Positions 26,005-33,961 of a stretch of 64,000 nucleotides of DNA are shown one piece after another. The stretch spans positions 1-64,000 of the forward strand of contig JAUXQT010000100.1 in the NCBI GenBank assembly GCA_030682135.1, written 5' to 3'. This stretch comes from Nitrospirota bacterium. GTDB lineage: Bacteria > Nitrospirota > Nitrospiria > Nitrospirales > Nitrospiraceae. The translations under genes and the position numbers were made by a program. Position 1 is the first letter of the stretch, and every line of letters begins with the position of its first letter. Below the pieces are notes generated by a model that had not been told where the DNA came from, did no database searches, and was given only the letters and a program-made list of their open reading frames with translations.

Positions 26005-27231
26005 ATGACGAGACCGGTCATATGGGCGAACAACTGGGCGTTGATCATGTTCTGGGTCGCGCTGGCCTTTCCTGCCGCGGCGTTGGAGCTTCCGTCTCCG
26101 GAAGAGCAGCCCGAGCACCGGATGGACGGGTTTGGTCTTCGCACAGCGGAGCAGAACCACGAAGCGAAGAACCCGAACTGGCACTACGGGGGGTTCATCG
26201 ACCTGGGTTATTCGCTCGACTTTAACTTTCCCGCCAATCATCTATTCCGCAGCAGAAGCACGACGCCGCGAGTCAACGAATTCGACCTGAACATGGCGGG
26301 GGCCTTCGTCAAGAAAGATGCCACGGAGCAGTCGCGCTGGGGTATGGAACTGATGGGTCACGGTGGTCAGGACGCCAAAGACTTCGGCTTTGCCGCGAAC
26401 GAACCCAAGGTCGGCTCTTCCGATCAACTCAGGCACTTCGGGCGGGCCAACTTGTCCTATCTAGCACCGGCAGGCAACGGGCTGACAATCCAGGGCGGCC
26501 TGTTCAACAGCTTCATCGGGTATGACTCGCTCTATGCCAAGGACAACATCAACTACACCAGACCCTGGGGCGGGGACTACACGCCCTATCTGATGTTCGG
26601 CGTCAATGTGAGTTATCCCTTTACCCCGCAACTGACGGGCACGGTGTTTGTGATCAACGAATACTTTCACCTGTCCCATGCTAACGACCTTCCGAGTTAC
26701 GGTGGGCAAGTCGCGTACAAGGCCACGCCGAGCCTGACCGTCAAGGAAACCATCTACTACGGGCCGGACCAGGCTGCGACGTCGTTGGAGTTCTGGCGCC
26801 TCTTCTCCGATACCATTCTCGAATGGAAAGACGGCCCGTTCCTCGCGGCGCTCGATTACCAAATCGGGACCGAGCGAATGGCTGCCATGCCCGGAAGCCC
26901 CAGGGCCTTTTGGACTCATGCGGCGCTCCCCATGCGATGGAATGTTCTTGGCCCCTGGAGCCTGGCCCTCCGTCCCGAGTTCTATTGGGACCGGAATGGC
27001 AGACTGACAGGCTCTGAACAATTCATTATGGCCGTCACGACGACCGTGGAGTATCGGATGCCCTACCGGTGGACCAATACGATTCTGCGGATGGAATATC
27101 GGTTCGATGAGTCCCGCGGACCGGGCGGAGGATTCTATAAAGGCAGCGGGATCGTCCCCGGCGTAGTTGGCTTGACCCCGGCCCAGCATATGCTGATTTT
27201 CTCTGCGATCTGGACCTTTGACTCACCCTGA
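26005..27231 (+). CDS. Outer-membrane beta-barrel protein (BBP2-like porin)
   Basis: 408 residues with a signal peptide (IMFWVALAFPAAALE). The mature part has alternating amphipathic strands and aromatic girdles: WHYGGFIDLGYSLDFNFP, RVNEFDLNMAG, LTIQGGLFNSFIGYDS and a final aromatic strand HMLIFSAIWTF. This matches the putative beta-barrel porin-2 (OmpL-like) family. It probably sits in the outer membrane as a pore of unknown selectivity. No convincing promoter; the ribosome-binding site is weak. Confidence 0.8.
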   Translation: MTRPVIWANNWALIMFWVALAFPAAALELPSPEEQPEHRMDGFGLRTAEQNHEAKNPNWHYGGFIDLGYSLDFNFPANHLFRSRSTTPRVNEFDLNMAGAFVKKDATEQSRWGMELMGHGGQDAKDFGFAANEPKVGSSDQLRHFGRANLSYLAPAGNGLTIQGGLFNSFIGYDSLYAKDNINYTRPWGGDYTPYLMFGVNVSYPFTPQLTGTVFVINEYFHLSHANDLPSYGGQVAYKATPSLTVKETIYYGPDQAATSLEFWRLFSDTILEWKDGPFLAALDYQIGTERMAAMPGSPRAFWTHAALPMRWNVLGPWSLALRPEFYWDRNGRLTGSEQFIMAVTTTVEYRMPYRWTNTILRMEYRFDESRGPGGGFYKGSGIVPGVVGLTPAQHMLIFSAIWTFDSP

Positions 27232-27363
27232 AGAGCCGCGGGCAAAAACCAGCCATGCTCCCCACCTTCATCTGCAAAGAAACGTTTCGATCAGGCAGGC
27301 AACGGCTAGGGTTCGTACACATTTCCCACGCTCCGCTCAAAAAATATCTTTGTCGATCACGCA

Positions 27364-27392
27364 TTGACAGCTCCCCAACTGAATGATATAAA
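27364..27392 (+). promoter_or_regulatory. Sigma70-type promoter of the hexaloop leader
   Basis: TTGACA (27364-27369) and TATAAA (27387-27392) are separated by exactly 17 bases, close to the consensus. Transcription would begin near 27399-27400 and run through two terminator units before the gene at 27606. Confidence 0.75.
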
Positions 27393-27452
27393 TCCATCGA
27401 CTATTAGTGACAGAGACAACGACGTCTCTGACGAATTACTGAGGACAATGAT

Positions 27453-27486
27453 GTCCTTGCCCGGAAGTGGGCAAGGACTTTTTTTT
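27453..27486 (+). terminator. Intrinsic terminator T1 in the leader
   Basis: GTCCTTGCCC (27453-27462) pairs perfectly with GGGCAAGGAC (27469-27478) over a six-base loop, followed by eight T. Its 5' arm overlaps hairpin P2. Confidence 0.92.
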
Positions 27487-27552
27487 GAGCTGAATCACCG
27501 GGGGCAATGATGCCTCCCCGTCGAGGGTAAATACCTCGATCTCCGGACAAGG

Positions 27553-27589
27553 ACGTCCTCAGGCCCGTTGCGGCCGGGGACGTTTTTTT
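27553..27589 (+). terminator. Intrinsic terminator T2 in the leader
   Basis: 27553-27560 pairs with 27576-27583 (one G-T pair) and, past an unpaired A, 27562-27565 pairs with 27572-27575; a run of seven T follows from 27583. The 5' arm contains the GTCC arm of hairpin P4. It ends 17 bases before the start codon of the lipoprotein gene. Confidence 0.88.
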
Positions 27590-27605
27590 ATTTGGGGAGG
27601 ATCAT

Positions 27606-28511
27606 ATGAATCGCGTCAAGAGCATCGGTTTCAGACATATTGTTCCTGTTCTGGTTGGACTCGTTGTGCTTCCCGGATGTGCCGTGACGTCGCATTCCCG
27701 ATCGACATCCACGATCACGTCCGCCTTGTCCTACAAAATTCCGGCGGCGGTCGACGTGAAAACCATCGTGGCCCTTCTCGAAGAGTCTTCGATGAAAGTA
27801 CTCGGGAAACCGGTGACCGTTGACGAAATGACTGTGCCGCCTCTCGCAGCGGACGCCTGGAGCCCCGTCATTCTCCAAGAAAACGTCACGTCGCTTGTAG
27901 GACTGGGGGAGGTCGTGATCCCCTCGATCATCTGCCCCGGCGCGCTTGCCTCCATACATACGTTGATGCCGAGCAAAGCAGGACTTCGACTTGTGGCAAG
28001 TTGTGTCGTCGTGGGCGGCACCGCGACTCGGATCTACCTCACCGACGCCACAACCGGTGCGACGGGCGGGTCGGCGCATACCACTCTGTCTCACGAGGAT
28101 ATGGACGCGTCCTTCATTGCGCGGATCGGTAAGGCATTGACAGAACGACTGCCGGGAATCCGCTCCCTTCACGCAGCGGACATTCCCATTCGCAGGACGG
28201 TGTACCGCACCCACGACACCAAGGCAGAAACCACGGAAAGTTTCAAATCTACGGAAGAGGCGGCGAGGATTGACAGTCCCGACATGACCGCTCATGCCCT
28301 GCCGGCCGTATGTTTTACTCCGAAATCCACCGGCATTGCGCTACGAGACAATACGGGAAGTGACCAGGTCATCGGCACGCTGGACTCGGAGCTGATCGTG
28401 CAAGAGGATGATCCTGGAAGAAACTCATTCCTGCACGTGACGACCCGGGAAGGTCAACGCGGGTGGGTAAAGCGAGGCGACGTGCGATGGGCCTCTTGTC
28501 CCATTGCCTGA
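27606..28511 (+). CDS. Lipoprotein with C-terminal SH3 domain
   Basis: 301 residues; GGGGAGG five bases before the ATG. The signal peptide ends in a lipobox (VVLPGC), so it is probably lipid-anchored. Residues about 40-190 contain no recognised domain; a weak resemblance to CsgG/LpoB-type lipoprotein folds (VDVKTIVALLEESSMKVLG...) is possible. The last 70 residues form a bacterial SH3-like module (GIALRDNTGSDQVIGTL ... GQRGWVKRGDVRW), usually a cell-wall or protein-binding unit. Expression is evidently controlled by the tandem terminator leader upstream. The next gene follows after 81 bases with its own strong ribosome-binding site. Confidence 0.8.
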   Translation: MNRVKSIGFRHIVPVLVGLVVLPGCAVTSHSRSTSTITSALSYKIPAAVDVKTIVALLEESSMKVLGKPVTVDEMTVPPLAADAWSPVILQENVTSLVGLGEVVIPSIICPGALASIHTLMPSKAGLRLVASCVVVGGTATRIYLTDATTGATGGSAHTTLSHEDMDASFIARIGKALTERLPGIRSLHAADIPIRRTVYRTHDTKAETTESFKSTEEAARIDSPDMTAHALPAVCFTPKSTGIALRDNTGSDQVIGTLDSELIVQEDDPGRNSFLHVTTREGQRGWVKRGDVRWASCPIA

Positions 28512-28592
28512 AGCAAAGAGACCATGGTAGAGAACACCGAGGCGCATTCCAATGTGGACTACTGACACAACATCATACAGAGGAGGTAGATC

Positions 28593-28988
28593 ATGCGTAC
28601 CAGTGTGGCACTTGTTATCGGTCTCTGCCTAGGCGTTGCTGGGACGTGGTTCCTGTTGCCGGGCCATGACACGAGCTCGCGGGCTGTGTCCTCGGCCTGG
28701 GCGCAGTCGGATACCAAAGGCACGCAGGACAAGCCCTGGACGGCGGCGGAATTAGAGGAAATCGCGAAGTTCTATGAGACCGCTGCAGAGAGCGTGGTAG
28801 ATGAGGCGCTGCAATACGAACGGACGGCAGCCTCGATTACACCACTGACGGATACGAAAGGATTCCGTCGTGCCGCCCTGACTATTGCCGCTCAATCGAA
28901 ATGGAAACAATCATCAGAGCTGCAACTGCTTGCTGCGGAGCACAGGGAGAAGGCAAAGCATATGTACGCCAAGGAGCGAGGGCAGTAA
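28593..28988 (+). CDS. Small exported helical protein, paralogue of 29105-29476
   Basis: 131 residues; AGAGGAGG precedes the ATG. An N-terminal hydrophobic segment (VALVIGLCLGVAGTWFLLPG) and an AWAQS cleavage-like site predict export. The mature part is helical and carries DTKGFRRAALTIAAQSKWKQ, matching DPKGFRRGALKIAGQ in the convergent neighbour. It is probably co-transcribed with the SH3 lipoprotein and so shares its leader control. No known family; a periplasmic helical bundle is likely. A strong bidirectional terminator lies downstream. Confidence 0.7.
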   Translation: MRTSVALVIGLCLGVAGTWFLLPGHDTSSRAVSSAWAQSDTKGTQDKPWTAAELEEIAKFYETAAESVVDEALQYERTAASITPLTDTKGFRRAALTIAAQSKWKQSSELQLLAAEHREKAKHMYAKERGQ

Positions 28989-29029
28989 CAACGCGATACT
29001 CTAAAGGGCACGCAGCGTTGTGAAACATA

Positions 29030-29067
29030 AAAAAATGGGGGCACCACACTTCCGGTGGTGCCCCCTT
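29030..29067. terminator. Bidirectional terminator between convergent paralogues
   Basis: GGGGGCACCAC (29037-29047) and GTGGTGCCCCC (29055-29065) form a perfect 11-bp stem with a seven-base loop. An A-run precedes it (29029-29035), giving a T-run on the minus strand; on the plus strand only TT follows. Confidence 0.8.
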
Positions 29068-29104
29068 CAGCGGAGAGGCTCTATTCTCTTTCTCAAAACA
29101 ATCC

Positions 29105-29476
29105 TCATTCAGGAATTTTCTTTCCGTACATCGTCTGGGCCTTTTCGACATGCGCGGCATAGAGCTCCTGCATCTGCTTCGCTGCATTCCGATTCTCCTG
29201 CCCAGCAATCTTTAGCGCCCCTCGGCGAAACCCCTTCGGGTCCTCGTGCAGCCGGATCTTGGACACCTGCGTTTCGTAGCGAACGGCTTCGGTCGCCAAC
29301 TGTTGCGCCTTGGTCTGATACAACATGGCCGCTGCCATATGATCATCGGCGCTTGCATTGGATGCCAGCAGATCTTCCGGCTGCGTAGCAAAGACACCGC
29401 TGCACCCGATGAGGCCCAGCAAAGCCGCCAACGGAAGAGCCGCCAGTACGCTGTATGTAGACGTGCGCGACATCAT
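29105..29476 (-). CDS. Small lipoprotein-like helical protein, paralogue of 28593-28988
   Basis: 123 residues; AAGGAGGGAG precedes the ATG. The signal sequence ends LLGLIGCSG, a lipobox-like site. The mature part, DDHMAAAMLYQTKAQQLATEA and DPKGFRRGALKIAGQENRNAAKQM, aligns with the gene at 28593. The pair probably arose by duplication and inversion, or one copy was acquired. Function unknown; the small periplasmic helical fold may bind the cell envelope. Confidence 0.7.
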   Translation of the reverse strand: MMSRTSTYSVLAALPLAALLGLIGCSGVFATQPEDLLASNASADDHMAAAMLYQTKAQQLATEAVRYETQVSKIRLHEDPKGFRRGALKIAGQENRNAAKQMQELYAAHVEKAQTMYGKKIPE

Positions 29477-29693
29477 CTCTCTCCCTCCTTGTTCATGTTG
29501 TCCAGGGAAGCCTCCAAGATATTCCTGGTTGTAGATTTCGCATAAACATCGCTCAGCCGGTATCAGGGAAACCCTGAAACCACAAAGAAAAACACCTGAG
29601 GAGAGGTTGGGCCTAGCAGATTGTTGACAAACTACCTGATCACTGCGGAAACGCAGAAGCCTGGGCAGTCACAGACTCTCTCAAAATCAGTCG

Positions 29694-29887
29694 CAGGCTG
29701 TTCAGAAAGGCTGTCCAGCAAGGCCGCAGGCGAATCGAAACCGGAGGCGTCCCCTCTGGGGCGCACGGTGCGACGAATAAGGAGCACCACGTTTGTGCGC
29801 GCCGCCGAGTGGTGAGGCGGCCGGGTCCCCGTTGAGGATTTCGATGAGCCGAGAACGCCGCTGACGGCCTTTATCGACAGCCTGCTA
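29694..29887. repeat. Family B element, copy B4 (divergent, longest)
   Basis: CAGGCTGTTCAGAAAGGCTG at the left and GACGGCCTTTATCGACAGCCTG at the right are the family B termini; the 150-base interior is unrelated to B2/B3/B5 but resembles B1 in its start (CCAGCAAGGCCGCAG). The right end coincides with the stop codon of the response-regulator gene. Confidence 0.75.
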
Positions 29888-30535
29888 GGTTCCCAACGTG
29901 ACAAGGCCCGTTTTGATCGCGTAGCGAACCAGTCCCGCCACATCATGGATGTCGAGCCGGCGCATCAGTTCGCTCCGGTGGGTTTCAACCGTTTTGATGC
30001 TCAGGTTCAGCTTGTGGGCAATCGCTTTGGTCGAATTGCCCTCCGCGATCAATTGCAGGATTTCCCGTTGACGAGAAGTGAGATCATGAAGAGGCCCAGC
30101 TTGATCTTTCCGCCGGGCCACATATTCATCCACCAGCGGCTTCGACACACTGGCCGTCAAGTACGTCTCGCCGCGCATCACGGCCTTGAGGGCCAATTCC
30201 AGCTCAGCGGGCTCCGCACCTTTGAGGAGATAGCCGGTGGCCCCGGCATCGAGCGCCTGTCCGACATATTCTTCGTTCGCGTGCATCGAGAGAATAATGA
30301 CCCGAACTCCCGGCCATCGTTTGACGATGCGGGCTGCCGCGTCCAAGCCGTTCAACCCCGGCATCGCAATATCCATCAGCACCACATCCGGCTGGTCACG
30401 GGCCACGACCTCGACCGCCTCATGTCCGCTACTGGCTTCCCCGATGACCGAGATGTTCGGCAAGGTCTGCAGCAGGGCGCGGAGACCTGCTCGGATCAGG
30501 ATATGATCGTCGGCCAACATGACTCGAATCGGCAT
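29885..30535 (-). CDS. NarL/FixJ-family response regulator
   Basis: 216 residues. Receiver domain with acidic pocket Asp9/Asp10 and phosphoacceptor Asp55 (VVLMDIAMPG), Lys in YLLKGAEP, then a LuxR-type helix-turn-helix (LTSRQREILQLIAEG, STKAIAHKLNLSIKTVETHRSELMRRL, about 150-210). It would bind DNA as a dimer after phosphorylation by the histidine kinase whose gene lies 17 bases upstream on the same strand. Output genes are unknown. Its stop codon falls inside the end of repeat B4. Confidence 0.93.
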   Translation of the reverse strand: MPIRVMLADDHILIRAGLRALLQTLPNISVIGEASSGHEAVEVVARDQPDVVLMDIAMPGLNGLDAAARIVKRWPGVRVIILSMHANEEYVGQALDAGATGYLLKGAEPAELELALKAVMRGETYLTASVSKPLVDEYVARRKDQAGPLHDLTSRQREILQLIAEGNSTKAIAHKLNLSIKTVETHRSELMRRLDIHDVAGLVRYAIKTGLVTLGT

Positions 30536-30552
30536 AGTGCGTCTCAGCCTCT

Positions 30553-31764
30553 CTATTCGTCTTCCGTTGCCCCAGAGGACCGGAGCGGAATCCGCACGCG
30601 AACTTCCGTCCCCCGACCCGGCAAGGACTGAATCGTGATGGTTCCACCCAACGCCTGTGCCCGTTCCTGCATCCCAAGCAACCCAAGGCTCGGGCGATTG
30701 GCGGCTTGGGCCGACGGCTCCCGTCGGCTAAAGCCGACCCCGTCGTCCTTGATACAGAGATCCAGCCACTGATCTGTCCGTCGCAAGTCCACATGAATCG
30801 TTGTCGCCGTCGCATGACGCAGGATATTGGTGATCGACTCCTGAACGATCCGAAAACAGGCCACAGCCAGGTCCGGTTCCAGATCCTGCGGCACGTGCTC
30901 GGCCTCAACCTCGGCAACCAGACCTGCCCGCTGCGCTTGACGCTCGACATACCAGCGGACCGCCGGCACTAACCCGAGATCGTCCAGCAGCGAGGGGCGT
31001 AAATCCAAAGACAGATCCCTGACTCGCTGAAGAATCTTGTCCAACATCCCCAGACTGTCGCTTAAGCTCTCCTGAACAGCAGACGTATCGGCAACCCGCT
31101 GCATGGTCTGGAGATTCATCTTGATCGCGGTCACGGCCTGCCCGATTTCGTCGTGGAGATCATGCGCGAGTTGCCTGCGCTCCCGTTCCTGTACCTGCAT
31201 GAGCTGGCGGGATAGAGTCTGTAGTTGCGCGTGGGCCGCCCGCAAAGACTCCTCGGCCGCCCGCCGCGTGAGAAAGGACGAGACGCTGTCGGTCAGCGAA
31301 TCAATGAGCAGTCGTTCTTCGAGAAGAAATGGCCCCTCACGCTCTTTCGGCCTCTCCTCCAGATACACAACTTCGATGGAGCCGCTCATGCCCTTCGCGG
31401 TCACGAGCGGAGCCCGCTGCATCCACGCCGTTTCCCGAAAAGAGGGTGTCGCCACAATCAGTCCTTCAAACCGGATACGCGCCGCCGCGACCTCAGGATA
31501 TTGCCAGGCCAATGGAATGAGGGTCACAATTTCTCGGAAGATCTCATTCAGCGGCTTCGTGCTGCCTTGAAGCACCCGCACAATTCCGTGCAGGGCCGTC
31601 AGCTCCTTCACTCGTTCCCTGAGGCGGTGCAAGAGCTCTTGTTGCGCTTCTTCTCCTTTTTGAACCTGGATGGGGATACCAGGCCTCGATGGACTCGCTG
31701 CCGTGACTCGCTTCCCAGATTTGACGCTGGTCGGCGGGTTTTGAGGGGATTTCCGTGGGCTCAT
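30553..31764 (-). CDS. Soluble NarX/DegS-type histidine kinase
   Basis: 403 residues without transmembrane segments. A GAF-like sensor region (about 55-165, LTALHGIVRVLQGSTKPLNEIFREI) is followed by a coiled coil, a HisKA_3 dimerisation motif with LAHDLHDEIGQAVTAIK (His204 the likely phosphorylation site) and an HATPase domain (DDGVGFSRR, LGLLGMQERAQALGG). Being cytoplasmic, it probably senses an internal signal such as redox state or a small molecule. Paired with the downstream response regulator. Ser/Pro/Lys-rich first 35 residues are probably disordered. Confidence 0.92.
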   Translation of the reverse strand: MSPRKSPQNPPTSVKSGKRVTAASPSRPGIPIQVQKGEEAQQELLHRLRERVKELTALHGIVRVLQGSTKPLNEIFREIVTLIPLAWQYPEVAAARIRFEGLIVATPSFRETAWMQRAPLVTAKGMSGSIEVVYLEERPKEREGPFLLEERLLIDSLTDSVSSFLTRRAAEESLRAAHAQLQTLSRQLMQVQERERRQLAHDLHDEIGQAVTAIKMNLQTMQRVADTSAVQESLSDSLGMLDKILQRVRDLSLDLRPSLLDDLGLVPAVRWYVERQAQRAGLVAEVEAEHVPQDLEPDLAVACFRIVQESITNILRHATATTIHVDLRRTDQWLDLCIKDDGVGFSRREPSAQAANRPSLGLLGMQERAQALGGTITIQSLPGRGTEVRVRIPLRSSGATEDE

Positions 31765-31922
31765 AGGTACACTCAGATATGCAGGAGGTCGGCCTTCCCG
31801 CTGGATATCCTACCGGCAATAGACAATCCGACACAACAAGACGTCGTCGAAACGAGCTGGCGGACCTGCATCCTGCTGGAAGTAGTCTCCCCGTTGTCAC
31901 ACACCGAGTAGCCCCTGCCCCG

Positions 31923-32277
31923 TCAGCCCCCGATTCGAAACAAGAGCCACATCCCCAGTCCGTAGCCCAGGACCATGAGAAAACCATCCGGCTCAATCAG
32001 CATGAATCGCTTTTCCGCGCGATAGATAATACCCATCAACCCCACGTTCATGAGGAGAATGGACCACAGAGCCGTCAATACATGCGTCGAGCTGACGACG
32101 CTCAGCAGAGGCCCCTGCCGATAGGCCACATCGACGATAAAGAGAGCCGCCAGGTTGAACGCATTGCTGCCGAAGAGATTCCCGACCGCCAGATCGTAGG
32201 CGCCCAGTCGCACGGCAGCCCGGGCCGTCACCAGTTCGGGCAGCGACGTCGTAAGGGCCAGGAGCGACGTGCCCTGA
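31923..32277 (-). pseudogene. C-terminal remnant of a cation/calcium exchanger
   Basis: GTSLLALTTSLPELVT followed by RLGAYDLAVGNLFGSNAFN and a terminal RAEKRFMLIEPDGFLM match the C-terminal third of the intact exchanger at 32929-33936 almost residue for residue. The N-terminal two thirds are missing: upstream the sequence changes into a P-type ATPase fragment in another frame. It is the product of a deletion between two related transporters, not a functional gene. Confidence 0.8.
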
Positions 32278-32944
32278 CTGAGACCGCGATGGTGCCCATG
32301 AACGCCAGATTGGTCCGATCGGCGAGGGGCACATCCACGGCATCAAGGGTACCGGCGTGCTTCTGAACCGGTGTCGATTCACTGGTCAGCGAAGCTTACT
32401 GCGACTGGAAATTCGTGGCATAGGTGAGGCGCGCATCCGCGGGAACACGGTCGCCCGTTTCCAGGAGAATCAAATCGCCGGGCGCCGACTCCCGCGCGGG
32501 AATGGACCGGAGCATGCCGTCACGGAAGACCCTTGCCATAGAGATGGACATCTTTCGCAGCGCTGCCAAGGATTGTTCTGCCCGGAATTCCTGCACGAAG
32601 CCAAGCAGGCCGTTGAGAAATACGATGGCCACGGTCGCCACCGCATCGAGCCAGTCTTCCAGCAGACCGGATATGACCGCCGCCCCGATCAGCACCCAGA
32701 CAATGAGCCTCGTGAACTGGGAGAGAAACAGCTTCAGCAGTGAGGGCGTCGAGGCTTCAGGCAACTCGTTGAACCCCTCATTCTGTTGTAGACGGCCGGC
32801 TTCGTCGGCACTGAGCCCGACTTCCAGATTCGTGCGCAGGTCCATCGCCAGTGCATCGGCTGCTCTTGAGTGCCACGGCCTCGCAGCAGGAGCGTCCCTC
32901 TGCGGTTCCATTCCCCCGCCGTCCTTCATCAAAATAACAGCCAC
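32278..32944 (-). pseudogene. N-terminal fragment of a P-type ATPase with in-frame stop
   Basis: Residues 1-182 read as a cation-ATPase N-terminus (LFLSQFTRLIVWVLIGAAVI, FLNGLLGFVQEFRAEQSLAAL, ESAPGDLILLETGDRVPADA). A TAA at 32396-32398 then stands where family members have the Glu of QEASLTGES; past it the same frame continues ASLTSESTPVQKHAG and LADRTNLAFMGTIAVS before the sequence switches to exchanger DNA. So there are a nonsense mutation, a Gly-to-Ser change and a deletion of the phosphorylation domain. Its start overlaps the upstream exchanger's stop by 16 bases. Confidence 0.82.
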
Positions 32945-33936
32945 AAACCCAGCACATAGCTGACGATCATCAGCAAACCGTCCGGTTCGATCAACAGAAA
33001 CCGTTTCTCTGCTCGATAGATAATTCCCATCAGCCCGATGTTCATCATTAGGATGGACCAGAGTGCGGTGAGGGCGTGGGCTGAACTCACGCTGCCCAGC
33101 AAGCTGCCGTCTCGATAGGCCAGATCGGCGAACAAGAACGCTGCCATGTTGAAGGCATTGCTCCCGAACAGATTCCCCACGGCCAAATCGAACGCGCCCA
33201 ATCGTACTGCCGCAATGGCCGTCACCAACTCCGGCAGGGAGGTCGTGATGGCGACCAGCGACGTGCCGATAAAGGTCGCGCTGGTGCCGGTCTCTTCAGC
33301 GATGCGCTGAGCGGACCAGGCCAGGAAGGGCGCAGCCACGAGCAATGCCAGCGCACCGAGTGAGAAGCCGATGACCGCACGACGCAATTCAGCTTTGCGG
33401 CTGACGGGATCCTGCTTAGCGAGAGTTCCTTCAACCAACACGGCCTGTTCCCGCTGGCGACGTTCCATATCCTCCTGCCGGAAGACGAGTCTCATGCCCA
33501 GCACGTATAGGATGAAGAGAGTCAGGCTTCCAAGGCCTACTCCGACATGACTCACCTGGGCCGGCTGAAGCACGAAAAAGGCAGCGAGTCCCGTCAAGAG
33601 CATGGCCAGCGTCGCCGTCAGCGTATGCCCCAGGGCTGCCTGCTGCCAGACCCGCTTCTGCCGATGGAGCAGATCGATCAGGCCGAGCGTCAGCATGTTG
33701 CTCATACCGGCGCCGAACAGATCGCCGGCTGCGAGATCCGGGGCGTTCAGCCACCCGGCGCTAATGGTCGTGAAGACTTCCGGAAGCGACGTGGCGGCGG
33801 CCATCAGCACGACGCCGATCCACAACCGTCCAAGTCCCGTGTACTCCGCGATCCGGTCACCGTAGTGAGACAGTTTCGTCCCGGCAGCGACAATCACCGC
33901 CGCGCTCACCACAAACAGCGCCCAGGACATCAGCAT
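32929..33936 (-). CDS. Sodium/calcium exchanger-family membrane antiporter
   Basis: About 335 residues from the ATG at 33936 (MLMSWALF), chosen because AAAGGGA precedes it and longer starts would run into the UspA gene. Two homologous halves each carry the CaCA alpha-repeat: AAATSLPEVFTTISAG with GDLFGAGMSNML, and VAITTSLPELVTAIAAV with GNLFGSNAFNMAAF. Ten to eleven membrane helices. The family exchanges Ca2+ (or other divalent cations) for Na+ or H+ at the inner membrane. The partly duplicated ATPase/exchanger remnants downstream suggest this was once part of a larger cation-transport cluster. Confidence 0.88.
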   Translation of the reverse strand: MLMSWALFVVSAAVIVAAGTKLSHYGDRIAEYTGLGRLWIGVVLMAAATSLPEVFTTISAGWLNAPDLAAGDLFGAGMSNMLTLGLIDLLHRQKRVWQQAALGHTLTATLAMLLTGLAAFFVLQPAQVSHVGVGLGSLTLFILYVLGMRLVFRQEDMERRQREQAVLVEGTLAKQDPVSRKAELRRAVIGFSLGALALLVAAPFLAWSAQRIAEETGTSATFIGTSLVAITTSLPELVTAIAAVRLGAFDLAVGNLFGSNAFNMAAFLFADLAYRDGSLLGSVSSAHALTALWSILMMNIGLMGIIYRAEKRFLLIEPDGLLMIVSYVLGLWLLF

Positions 33937-33961
33937 GGCCTGTCCCTTTCCAACTCGACAC

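Larger units (their letters stand above)
27400..27605 (+). promoter_or_regulatory. Leader RNA with tandem ANTAR-type antiterminator units
   Basis: Four hairpins with six-base loops: P1 stem CAGAGAC/GTCTCTG (27411-27430), loop AACGAC; P2 stem AGGAC/GTCCT (27442-27457), loop AATGAT; P3 stem GGGGGC/GCCTCC (27500-27517), loop AATGAT; P4 stem GGAC/GTCC (27545-27558), loop AAGGAC. All loops fit A-N-N-G-N-N, the pattern bound by ANTAR-domain antiterminators such as NasR, EutV and AmiR. The 3' arm of P2 is also the 5' arm of terminator T1, and the 3' arm of P4 that of T2, so hairpin and terminator exclude each other. An additional hairpin TCGAGG/CCTCGA (27521-27539) lies between P3 and P4. The regulator itself is not in the window. 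Confidence 0.75.

Noticed and set aside
27411-27605. Alternative reading of the leader as a guanidine-II (mini-ykkC) or other tandem-hairpin riboswitch
   Set aside because: Loops are six bases with A1 and G4, not ACGR tetraloops, and each second hairpin overlaps a terminator, which fits ANTAR targets better.
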